DNA of 7,884 nucleotides from Ruminococcus flavefaciens (GCA_902796705.1 CADBQF010000325.1:1-7884); one strand, 5' to 3'; shown: positions 1-6,400, numbered from the stretch's first letter. Notes: a model not told the origin generated them from the sequence alone. Translations and numbers: made by a program.

Positions 1-756
1 AGTACCGGCAGCGAGTTCGACATTACATCTTTTAGCCTGGGAAATAAATATAGCCGGCCCGTCCGGACAGGAGATATCAACGCCGTTTAGGATAAGTCTG
101 ACTTTTTTCTCGGCATCGGTCTTGACGATCACCTGACCGCTTCCGAGTGAGCCGGAGATAAGGTAATCGCCTTTTTCGGTGATCGTGAATACAGAACCGT
201 TCACGGTGACTCCGCTGCCTTTCACAGATGATGAACTGAGGTCGATCTCTGCTGTGTAGGGGCTTTCTTCTTCGGCGGGGGGAGCGGTTGTCGGTTCTTC
301 TGCCGGAGCTGACGAAGTTGTTGTCTGGACTGAATTTTCTGACGAGTTCTGAGCTGTTGTCGTTTTCTTGGACGAAGATGAAGAATTCTTTGCTGCTGAA
401 GCTGTAGTCGTTTTTGAAGAGCCTTTTGACTTTCCTTTGCTGGTCGTTGAAGTTGCCGTTCCTGTACTTTCGGACTTGTCTTTTGATGATGCGGAAGTCG
501 TTTCCTCGCTCTTTGCGGAAGCCTTCCCTGACTTTTTGTGCGAAGATGAAGCCTCCGTTGTCTCTTCCTCTGACTCTTCCTCGTCAGAAGCAGAGCTTTC
601 CTCACCGGAAGCGGCAGATGTTTCGACAGCTTTTTCTTCGGCAGCCGCAGAAGAGGGACTGCCTGCCGATTTATCACTGCTGTCTTTTCCGCAAGATGAT
701 ACTGATAATATCATCGTGAATGAAGCTATGAGGGCGATGAGCTTTCTGGTATCCAT
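1..756 (-). CDS. Lipoprotein with Cthe_2159/DUF4353-type carbohydrate-binding domain, C-terminus beyond window
   Basis: The frame is open from ATG at 756 to the left edge (252 residues, no stop), so the gene is 3'-partial. The start is fixed by AGGAGG at 764-769, 7 bases upstream. Residues 1-21 (MDTRKLIALIASFTM...) form a lipoprotein signal ending in lipobox VSSC, with Cys22 as the expected lipidated residue, so the protein should be anchored outside the membrane. Residues about 23-165 are low complexity, rich in Ser, Thr, Lys, Glu and Ala, and probably form a wall-spanning spacer. From about 166 a folded domain begins. Its motifs GDYLISG, VRLILNGVDI and GPAIFIS line up with GSFYIDG, VKLFLNGVSI and APAILIT of the dockerin protein at 3019-6261, placing it in the DUF4353 (Cthe_2159-like) beta-helix family, whose founding member is reported to bind polysaccharide. 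It lies 76 bases after the DUF4956 gene with no convincing promoter between, so it is probably the third gene of that operon. The ligand is unknown. Confidence 0.88.
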   Translation of the reverse strand, partial: MDTRKLIALIASFTMILSVSSCGKDSSDKSAGSPSSAAAEEKAVETSAASGEESSASDEEESEEETTEASSSHKKSGKASAKSEETTSASSKDKSESTGTATSTTSKGKSKGSSKTTTASAAKNSSSSSKKTTTAQNSSENSVQTTTSSAPAEEPTTAPPAEEESPYTAEIDLSSSSVKGSGVTVNGSVFTITEKGDYLISGSLGSGQVIVKTDAEKKVRLILNGVDISCPDGPAIFISQAKRCNVELAAGT

Positions 757-780
757 ATGATTTCCTCCTTTATATATGAA

Positions 781-807
781 ATTTGCCAGACCAGCGGCCT
801 GACAAAT
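781..807 (-). other. Intergenic stem-loop before the lipoprotein gene
   Basis: A 12-bp stem with two G-U pairs in the minus-strand RNA (781-792 with 796-807) closes a 3-base loop. It lies between the DUF4956 stop and the lipoprotein ribosome site. No run of U follows, so it is a poor terminator. An RNA-processing or stability element that sets relative expression inside the operon is more likely. Confidence 0.5.
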
Positions 808-832
808 CTCTTTGTATTTATGTGATCTTAGA

Positions 833-1573
833 TCAGCTTTCGTAGATCTTGTCGTCGTATTTGAAGAATACGAGGTTGATAGTCATATTGCCGTTGAGAG
901 CTCTGAGTTCGTCAACGAATTTCTTCTGGTCGATATCGTCCGGAACGTCAACGCTGTAGATAAGCTCGAACAGTGTACCGAAGTTTGTGGTCTTTACTCT
1001 TCTGAGCTTGTGGAAGTTTGTGTACTTGTTGAGGACAGGCTCGAATACGCCCTGATAGTCGAGGTTCTCCGGGATAGCTATTTTAAGAGTCATATGTCTT
1101 GCCTTGCTGCCGCCGAAGTTCATCTCGCTGAGTACGAAGAGGACAGCACCGAGGATAACGAAGAATACTATCGCAAAACCGATATATCCGAGTCCGCAGG
1201 CAACGCCCATTGCCATTGCGAAGAAGATGTACGATATATCCTTCGGATCGCCTGCGACGCTCCTGAACCTTACGAGTGCAAGAGTTCCGGCAAGGCTGAT
1301 AGCACCGATCTGTGTGTTTATCAGAAGAAGGATAAGGGTGATTATCGTCGGGAGCATCACTACTGAGAGGACGTAGCTCTGTGAGTAGCCCTCACGTCTG
1401 TGAGTTGCCATATAGATGAGACTGATGAAGATGCCAAGCACGATCGCTGAGCAGAGACAGAAGATAAACTCTCCCGGTTTGAGGTCTGAGAGGATAGTTG
1501 TCGAACTGTTGATTATCGAATCAGATTCATTATACCTTGATAAAACATTACCGAAAAAACCATTTGGAAACAT
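833..1573 (-). CDS. DUF4956 family integral membrane protein
   Basis: This 246-residue protein matches the DUF4956 family, commonly found beside VTC-domain proteins; its biochemical role is not established. After a short N-terminal stretch it has hydrophobic segments at about residues 35-56, 68-87, 112-127 and 129-148. A conserved-looking segment LALVRFRSVAGDPKDIS (about 98-114) lies between the second and third. The last 85 residues (from about 160) form a soluble alpha/beta region. The arginine-bearing segment followed by a Gly/Ala-rich helix and a soluble tail recalls MgtC-like proteins, but that is a weak inference. The start is supported by AGGAG at 1584-1588, 10 bases upstream and inside the last codons of the VTC gene. 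Only 3 bases separate the VTC stop from this ATG, so translation is probably coupled. A likely job is a membrane partner, anchor or channel for the VTC enzyme. Confidence 0.88.
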   Translation of the reverse strand: MFPNGFFGNVLSRYNESDSIINSSTTILSDLKPGEFIFCLCSAIVLGIFISLIYMATHRREGYSQSYVLSVVMLPTIITLILLLINTQIGAISLAGTLALVRFRSVAGDPKDISYIFFAMAMGVACGLGYIGFAIVFFVILGAVLFVLSEMNFGGSKARHMTLKIAIPENLDYQGVFEPVLNKYTNFHKLRRVKTTNFGTLFELIYSVDVPDDIDQKKFVDELRALNGNMTINLVFFKYDDKIYES

Positions 1574-1576
1574 AAA

Positions 1577-2368
1577 TTACACACTCCTGTTCATTAATAC
1601 CTGGTTGCTGATATATATACCGCTTGAGAGAGCGATACCGTTTTTAGAGCATACCTGCTCTTTTACGAAGTTCTGATATGCTCTTCCGTACTTTGAAAAG
1701 CTCGTCTTGTATATCTCAAGCTCCGATAGCTTCTGTACGAGCCAGTCCGGGATAGCATTTGAGACTTTGACTTCCATAAGTCTCTGGTCTGCACCGATTA
1801 TGTAATTGCCGTAGCTCTCTCTGCTGAGAGTGAGGTCTTCACGGCGTTCTGTGATCTTGCGGTCGAAAGTAAGGCGGAAGTCCGGATCGTCCTTGCCGAA
1901 GAAAGCTTCACGCTGATAGCTGATATACTGCTTCGGAGTTATCGGGTAGCGGTCGAGGAAAACATCGAGTTCCCTGAATACCTGTTCCGTGATGTACTTC
2001 TTGGCAGCGGGTTTGCGGCGTGTAGCGAAATATTCGTCTGACTCTGAGAGAGTCATCGATACACGGCGTTTAGTGACGATGCCGCCTATCTTTTTCTTTA
2101 TCTCAAGGAAAACAACATCATCTGCCGAAGCAGGCGAGTAGTAGCTGCGGAGCCTTATCTTTTCCTTGTAGTAGGGTTTTGAGAGGGATTCCCTGATGAG
2201 GTAGTCATCGGGGGTATCGTAGTAGATGTTGTAGATGCCGTACTCCTTGCCTCCGACGCAGAATTTATCGGGATTCATGTATTCCGATATAACTTCCATG
2301 AGAGCGTGGTACTGGTGCATATCGAGCAGGAATTTTATTTCCTTGCGTGCAAAAGTATTTATTGCCAT
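1577..2368 (-). CDS. VTC-domain polyphosphate polymerase-like protein
   Basis: The 263-residue protein spans a single VTC domain, about the usual size of bacterial members. The family belongs to the CYTH/triphosphate-tunnel fold, whose yeast member Vtc4 makes polyphosphate from ATP. Tunnel-type charged motifs are present in order: RKEIKF (8-13), IYNIYYDT (45-52), YKEKIRLRSY (67-76), FLEIKKKIGGIVTKRRV (87-103), RLTFDRKI (165-172), LMEVKVS (197-203) and SFSKYGRAY (223-231). The basic residues in these would line the tunnel, and the Glu residues (E89, E199) would bind metal. No transmembrane segment or SPX domain is seen, so the enzyme is cytoplasmic and presumably works with the DUF4956 protein encoded 3 bases later. 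GGAGG at 2373-2377, 4 bases from the ATG, supports the start. Two upstream promoters and an operator control it. That polyphosphate is the real product is inferred from family only. Confidence 0.92.
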   Translation of the reverse strand: MAINTFARKEIKFLLDMHQYHALMEVISEYMNPDKFCVGGKEYGIYNIYYDTPDDYLIRESLSKPYYKEKIRLRSYYSPASADDVVFLEIKKKIGGIVTKRRVSMTLSESDEYFATRRKPAAKKYITEQVFRELDVFLDRYPITPKQYISYQREAFFGKDDPDFRLTFDRKITERREDLTLSRESYGNYIIGADQRLMEVKVSNAIPDWLVQKLSELEIYKTSFSKYGRAYQNFVKEQVCSKNGIALSSGIYISNQVLMNRSV

Positions 2369-2374
2369 AGTGCC

Positions 2375-2403
2375 TCCGGGAGCGGTAGGTGAGCCTTCCC
2401 GGA
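2375..2403 (-). promoter_or_regulatory. Leader hairpin overlapping the VTC ribosome site
   Basis: In the minus-strand leader, a perfect 7-bp stem (TCCGGGA at 2403-2397 with TCCCGGA at 2381-2375) has a 15-base loop. Its 3' arm contains the first three bases of the GGAGG ribosome site of the VTC gene. Partial hiding of the site could dampen translation. This is seen in the sequence; function is inferred. Confidence 0.45.
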
Positions 2404-2432
2404 ATTCAACTCCTTTCGTATCATTTGACTAT

Positions 2433-2490
2433 ATTATAGCGGCTCATTCTTAAAATAATCTTAATTGAAGCTTGATATAACCTGAAATTT
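2433..2490 (-). promoter_or_regulatory. Regulated promoter of the VTC operon with 11-bp-periodic operator
   Basis: Reading the minus strand, TATAAT (2438-2433) lies 8 bases after the 18-mer TTAAGATTATTTTAAGAA (2464-2447). Half-sites fall every 11 bases: TTCAGG (2486-2481), TCAAGC (2475-2470), TTAAGA (2464-2459) and TTAAGA (2453-2448). No -35 box is present at the expected place; the operator occupies it. This is the layout of promoters activated by PhoB/OmpR-family response regulators. The transcript would start near 2426. The same operator recurs in the opposite orientation at 2903-2949. Confidence 0.75.
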
Positions 2491-2507
2491 CGTACTTTTC
2501 ATATTGT

Positions 2508-2536
2508 ATTATATAACATTTTTTACTTTGCTTCAA
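2508..2536 (-). promoter_or_regulatory. Upstream sigma-A promoter of the VTC operon
   Basis: On the minus strand, TTGAAG (2536-2531) and TATAAT (2513-2508) are separated by exactly 17 bases. The start would be near 2501, just upstream of the operator, so a bound regulator could also block or modulate this transcript. It would give basal expression of the VTC operon. Confidence 0.55.
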
Positions 2537-2601
2537 GTCAATAAGTGTGAATGACTGACCAAAAACTGTTATTTTATCCGCAGGCTCTTTTGTGTCAGGG
2601 C

Positions 2602-2631
2602 AAAAAAATATGGTGCAGCTCAAACTGCACC
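2602..2631 (-). terminator. Rho-independent terminator of the small RNA
   Basis: On the minus strand, a perfect 7-bp GC-rich stem (GGTGCAG with CTGCACC, 2631-2612) with a 6-base loop is followed by ATA and seven T (2608-2602). It ends the small RNA before the VTC promoters. Confidence 0.85.
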
Positions 2632-2758
2632 GAGATCAAATGGAATGATTCACTTATTAATACTTTTGCATTTCCCGTGATACGTTGACCGGAAACGGGA
2701 AATACAATCATGGCATATAACAGCAGACCGTCAGAATGGAGGACCTTGCTGCTGTTAC
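2602..2758 (-). ncRNA. Putative stand-alone small RNA, family not recognised
   Basis: A full transcription unit of about 157 nt without a convincing ORF. A consensus promoter (2793-2765) predicts a start at G2758. From base 2 the RNA forms a perfect 9-bp stem (2757-2749 with 2726-2718). A second perfect 9-bp stem follows (ATTTCCCGT/ACGGGAAAT as read on the plus strand, 2703-2695 with 2678-2670). An A/U-rich stretch of about 38 nt comes next, then the terminator hairpin. The loop of the first stem carries UCCUCC, complementary to Shine-Dalgarno sequences and resembling the C-rich loops of known Firmicutes regulatory RNAs. It does not fold end to end like 6S RNA. It sits between two divergent promoters that share an operator. 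A trans-acting riboregulator is the favoured guess; function is unknown. Confidence 0.7.
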
Positions 2759-2764
2759 GAGTAT

Positions 2765-2793
2765 ATTATATCCCGGAGGATAACTTTTTTCAA
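2765..2793 (-). promoter_or_regulatory. Sigma-A promoter of the small RNA
   Basis: On the minus strand, TTGAAA (2793-2788) and TATAAT (2770-2765) are spaced by exactly 17 bases. A start 7 bases beyond the -10 box falls on G2758, one base before the first RNA stem, which supports the assignment. Confidence 0.78.
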
Positions 2794-2902
2794 CTCATAA
2801 AATGAATAAAAGGTGGACTTTCTGAAAAAGGGAGAAAATTTTTCCGGAAATAAAAAATCTTCCTGTTATATTATAATAAGGTAGATATGTGCATTCTTAA
2901 TA

Positions 2903-2949
2903 AAATTTCAGGTTCGTTTAAGATTATTTTAAGAAACCCCCTATATAAT
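2903..2949 (+). promoter_or_regulatory. Regulated promoter of the dockerin surface-protein gene with 11-bp-periodic operator
   Basis: The 18-mer TTAAGATTATTTTAAGAA (2918-2935) lies 8 bases before TATAAT (2944-2949), exactly as in the divergent VTC promoter. Half-sites TTCAGG (2907-2912), TTAAGA (2918-2923) and TTAAGA (2929-2934) are each 11 bases apart. The 12-mer AAATTTCAGGTT (2903-2914) is also shared with the VTC promoter. There is no -35 match to TTGACA, so an activator of the PhoB/OmpR type is likely. The start would be near 2956, giving a leader of about 60 bases. Confidence 0.75.
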
Positions 2950-3018
2950 TACAGACATAGAGAACGAAATGAACATCTTCGATGTGACATTCAGAATTAA
3001 TGAAGGAGTATGATCTAT

Positions 3019-6000
3019 ATGAAAAAATCAAACATCAAGCGTTTTCTCGCCGGTATCTCATCAGTGTGCTTACTGACATCAGCCCTCCCTTTCACATCAT
3101 CTGCTGCTGAGACAGGCACAGCAGCAAATATGCCGGCTGTTCCCGGAGATGCAAACTGCGACGGCACCTGCGATATCTCCGATGCTGTACTTATCATGCA
3201 GTGGCTCGCAAACCCTGAAAAGTATCCCATGACTGACGAAGGTCTCAACAACGCTGACGTTTTCAACAGAGGCGACGGTGTAACAGGCCTTGACGCTCTC
3301 TCGATACAGAAGTACGAAGCCAAGTCGATAACGACACTTCCTGAGTCATGGAAGGAAGGTACAACGCCGACAGATCCCGTTACTACAGAGACATATATCC
3401 ACCTCCAGAATGACAAGATCACAGTAGAAGGCGACTACGCAGAGGTGAACGGCACTACAGTAACTATCACACACTCCGGCAGCTTCTACATCGACGGTAC
3501 GCTTGATGACGGTCAGATAAACGTCAATATCCCCGATGAGACAGTTGATGCCGAGACAGTAAAGCTCTTCCTCAACGGCGTGAGCATCACAGGCAAGTCT
3601 GCACCGGCTATCCTCATAACCAATGCAGAGAATACATCGATCAATCTTGCTGACGGAACGGTAAATACCGTATCAGACGGCGATACAGCATATGTCGGAG
3701 CTGACGGACTTGCTACAGGCGAAGCAGTTATCGAAGCTAAGGACGATCTCACTATCAAGGGCGGCGACCTCGGAACAGGCTCTCTCACAGTAACAGCAAA
3801 TACACAGGCAGGTATTATCTGCAATAACGATATAAAGATAAACGGCGGTGTCATCAACGTTGCTACCCTCAATGCAACTGACAAGACAAACGGCATCAAC
3901 GGCAAGAAATCCCTCACAGTAAAAGCAGGTACTCTCATAGTAGATGCAGAAGGCGACGGCATCAAGTCCTCTCAGGGTGCAGTCACAGTATCAGGCGGAG
4001 ATGTGAGCATCAAGGCAGGAAATGACGCAGTTCAGGCTGAAACGACTATCGATATCTCAGGCGGAACTCTCCTCGCAGGCGGTGACAGAGGCCTCACAGC
4101 CGCAACAGCAGTAAACATCACCGGCGGTACAGTTATCGCAACAGCTACAGATAATCAGGTAACGAACCTCACATCTGCAAATCAGGCATCTATCCTTCTC
4201 AACTGCATCGACTGTGCAGATACCACAGACCTCATGTGGAAAAAGGCAAATGCTATAACAGTGGGCGATATCACAGTATCAAAGTGGGAGAAGAAGTACA
4301 AGTACGTTCTCCTCAGCGATGCTTCAATAAAGGCAGGCACATCATATACCCTCACAAATGCAGCTACAGGCACAGCCGTAACACACAGCAGCGGTGCTTC
4401 TGATTCATTCAATGTTACAAATTCCGTAACTACATTCAACAATGTTGATCCTGCCGGAAACGGAACTACGGTTGTTGATCCTGTAGTTACATCAGACGGA
4501 TATACTATCACGCTCTCAGGAACATCTGTACAGACGAACGCTCCCTCAGATGTTGCAAGCGTAAGCGGCAATGTCCTCACTATCACAAAGGAAGGCGTAT
4601 TCACAGTTACAGGTACATCAAGCGATTCTCAGATCGTTGTTGATGTGGACAAGACAGCTTATCCGAATTCGATAGTTGAACTCGACCTTGCAGGCGTGAA
4701 CCTTACAAATTCATCAACAGCACCGATATATGTCGCTTCAATAGGCGATGAAGTTCAGATCGTTGCAAAGAAGGGTACGGACAATGTCATCTCTGACGGC
4801 ACATCACATACACAGACATATACCGACAGCGACGGAAATGTCAATACAGTAGAGGGTGCTATTTTCGCCCGTGACGATATCAAGTTCAAGGGTTCGGGAA
4901 ATCTCACTGTAAACGGCAATCAGGACGACGCTATCGTCTGCAAGAACGATATAAAGATCTACAACGGAAATATCACTGTAAATGCAGTAGATGACGGTAT
5001 CCGTGGCAAGGACAGCGTGACTATCGGTGATTCCACAAAGTCAGACGGAACTCCTGCTGACAACAGCGGACTCAATCTCACTGTAAAAGCTGCAAACGGC
5101 GACGGCATCAAGTCTACAGCTACAGATACAGCAGCAGACAAGGCTTACGGTGCGATCGTTATCAACGGCGGTACTATCGATATCACCTGTCAGGGCAGCA
5201 AAGTCGATATAGAAGAAGCTCAGGGCGGCCAGAGTGCTGACGGAATACAGGCAGAGCAGTCATTCGTTATGAACGACGGTACTCTTACTATAAAGACATA
5301 TCAGGGTTCAACATACACCAAGAACGGCTCTTCCGCTTCCACAGGAACGACTCAGCCCGGACGTCCCGGACCGGGCGGCATGGGCGGAATGCAGGACGGC
5401 AATTCCAATAAAGTCACAAATTCCGCTAAGGGCATCAAGGCTGTAGGTCTTTATGATTCTACAGGTACGACATACCAGAGCGGCGGCACTATCACATTCA
5501 ACGGCGGCAGCATCACTATCGATTCATCTGATGATGCTGTACACTGTGCAGGCACTATGAACGTATACGGCGGAACATTCAATATCTCAAGTGCAGATGA
5601 CGGATTCCACTCTGATACGACTCTCAACATCGGTGAGACAGCAGGAAATACATTCGACAATGTATCTGTATTCATCGGCAAGTGCTATGAAGGCGTTGAG
5701 GCAGAAACTATCAACCAGAACAGCGGTACAGTATACATAATTTCCGGCGATGACGGCTACAACGCAGCCGGCGGAAATGACAGCTCAGGCGGAGAGACAC
5801 AGTTCGGCCCCGGAGGCGGCGGAATGCAGTGGGGCATGGGTGGTTCTACAGGAACTCTCAATCTCAAGGGCGGTCTCGTTGTAGTAAACTCAGCTAACGG
5901 CGACCACGACGCTTTCGATTCAAACGGAAATGTAAACATCAGCGGCGGTTACTACTGTGCAAACGGTCAGGAACCCATTGACTGCGGCGACGGCGGATAT

Positions 6001-6261
6001 TCCATAAACCAGACAGGCGGAAACTACATCACGATGACAGCCGGAAATACAAATCTCAATACAAGATACACATTCACAGACAATTCCGGAAAAGTTATCG
6101 TATCGTTCATGAGTGCAAGCTCATCGCCCAAGAAGTCATTCAAGGACAGCGTATCGCTCTACACAGGCGGTACAGTATCAGGCGGTACAGCAGTAATCGA
6201 CAACCAGAGCTACGCTGTATACACAAACGGAACACTTTCCGGCGGAAGCAAACTCAACTAA
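3019..6261 (+). CDS. Secreted dockerin protein with two Cthe_2159/DUF4353-type beta-helix regions
   Basis: I place the start at 3019 (1080 residues) rather than the in-frame ATG at 3010, because GAAGGAG (3002-3008) is 10 bases from the former and 1 base from the latter. Residues 1 to about 31 (MKKSNIKRFL... ending TSSAA) form a Sec signal peptide. A type I dockerin follows at 42-101. Loop 1 has D44, N46, D48, D52 and D55; loop 2 is stretched (D80, N83, D86, D92) as in R. flavefaciens. This implies docking to a cohesin on a scaffoldin or cell surface. Two diverged copies of a Cthe_2159/DUF4353-like right-handed beta-helix follow, about 126-470 and 495-1040. They have many short repeats such as NDIKI and DGIKS and Asp-rich turns that could hold calcium. 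Gly/Met-rich loops interrupt the second copy at about 780-791 and 932-941. It probably acts as a cell-surface or cellulosomal carbohydrate-binding protein. No catalytic domain is recognised. It is monocistronic and is driven by the operator-bearing promoter shared with the VTC operon. Confidence 0.92.
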   Translation: MKKSNIKRFLAGISSVCLLTSALPFTSSAAETGTAANMPAVPGDANCDGTCDISDAVLIMQWLANPEKYPMTDEGLNNADVFNRGDGVTGLDALSIQKYEAKSITTLPESWKEGTTPTDPVTTETYIHLQNDKITVEGDYAEVNGTTVTITHSGSFYIDGTLDDGQINVNIPDETVDAETVKLFLNGVSITGKSAPAILITNAENTSINLADGTVNTVSDGDTAYVGADGLATGEAVIEAKDDLTIKGGDLGTGSLTVTANTQAGIICNNDIKINGGVINVATLNATDKTNGINGKKSLTVKAGTLIVDAEGDGIKSSQGAVTVSGGDVSIKAGNDAVQAETTIDISGGTLLAGGDRGLTAATAVNITGGTVIATATDNQVTNLTSANQASILLNCIDCADTTDLMWKKANAITVGDITVSKWEKKYKYVLLSDASIKAGTSYTLTNAATGTAVTHSSGASDSFNVTNSVTTFNNVDPAGNGTTVVDPVVTSDGYTITLSGTSVQTNAPSDVASVSGNVLTITKEGVFTVTGTSSDSQIVVDVDKTAYPNSIVELDLAGVNLTNSSTAPIYVASIGDEVQIVAKKGTDNVISDGTSHTQTYTDSDGNVNTVEGAIFARDDIKFKGSGNLTVNGNQDDAIVCKNDIKIYNGNITVNAVDDGIRGKDSVTIGDSTKSDGTPADNSGLNLTVKAANGDGIKSTATDTAADKAYGAIVINGGTIDITCQGSKVDIEEAQGGQSADGIQAEQSFVMNDGTLTIKTYQGSTYTKNGSSASTGTTQPGRPGPGGMGGMQDGNSNKVTNSAKGIKAVGLYDSTGTTYQSGGTITFNGGSITIDSSDDAVHCAGTMNVYGGTFNISSADDGFHSDTTLNIGETAGNTFDNVSVFIGKCYEGVEAETINQNSGTVYIISGDDGYNAAGGNDSSGGETQFGPGGGGMQWGMGGSTGTLNLKGGLVVVNSANGDHDAFDSNGNVNISGGYYCANGQEPIDCGDGGYSINQTGGNYITMTAGNTNLNTRYTFTDNSGKVIVSFMSASSSPKKSFKDSVSLYTGGTVSGGTAVIDNQSYAVYTNGTLSGGSKLN

Positions 6262-6273
6262 GAGATCTTCATA

Positions 6274-6330
6274 ATATACGAAAACAGGAGAACGGTTTTT
6301 TTCAGGGGAGACCGTTCTCCTTTCGTATAT
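6274..6330 (+). other. Large inverted repeat after the dockerin gene
   Basis: The left arm (6274-6296) and right arm (6311-6330) form 20 base pairs: 10 bp ATATACGAAA/TTTCGTATAT and 10 bp GGAGAACGGT/ACCGTTCTCC, separated by one 3-base bulge (6284-6286). The 14-base loop begins with six T. No T run follows the stem, so it is not a standard terminator. It may protect the 3' end of the long mRNA or assist termination together with the hairpin at 6359-6383. Confidence 0.6.
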
Positions 6331-6358
6331 ATGAGGTGATAAATAATATTGCGTTCAC

Positions 6359-6383
6359 AGTCCGGTTTTTACTGGACTTTTTT
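6359..6383 (+). terminator. Rho-independent terminator of the dockerin gene
   Basis: An 8-bp stem (AGTCCGGT with ACTGGACT, one G-U pair in RNA) closes a TTTT loop and runs straight into six T (6378-6383). It lies about 100 bases after the dockerin stop codon and upstream of the esterase promoter. Confidence 0.78.
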
Positions 6384-6400
6384 CATTTTACGTGTTATTA

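Noticed and set aside
222..760. Open frames inside the lipoprotein region: a basic Lys/Arg/Gln-rich one on the minus strand and acidic or Ser-rich ones on the plus strand
   Set aside because: They are off-frame readings of the low-complexity Ser/Thr/Lys/Glu spacer. The true minus-strand frame has a ribosome site, a lipobox and domain homology to the neighbour.
2540..2658. Inverted pair AATAAGTG (2540-2547) and CACTTATT (2651-2658) as a long-range RNA helix or mobile-element ends
   Set aside because: The arms are short and A/T rich, and they straddle the small-RNA terminator with only one arm in that transcript. Chance is a sufficient explanation.
2602..2758. Small RNA as 6S RNA
   Set aside because: 6S RNA is one long interrupted hairpin with pairing ends. 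Here separate stems follow one another and the 5' end pairs locally.
2872..2877. Plus-strand TATAAT as an additional promoter of the dockerin gene
   Set aside because: No acceptable -35 box lies 16-18 bases upstream and the area is A/T rich.
3010..3018. ATG at 3010 as start of the dockerin protein
   Set aside because: The ribosome site ends 1 base before it. ATG 3019 has 10-base spacing and begins a canonical MKK signal peptide.
3015..5939. Several minus-strand open frames within the dockerin gene
   Set aside because: They lack ribosome sites and recognisable domains, and lie antisense to a continuous 1080-residue frame with signal peptide and domain structure.
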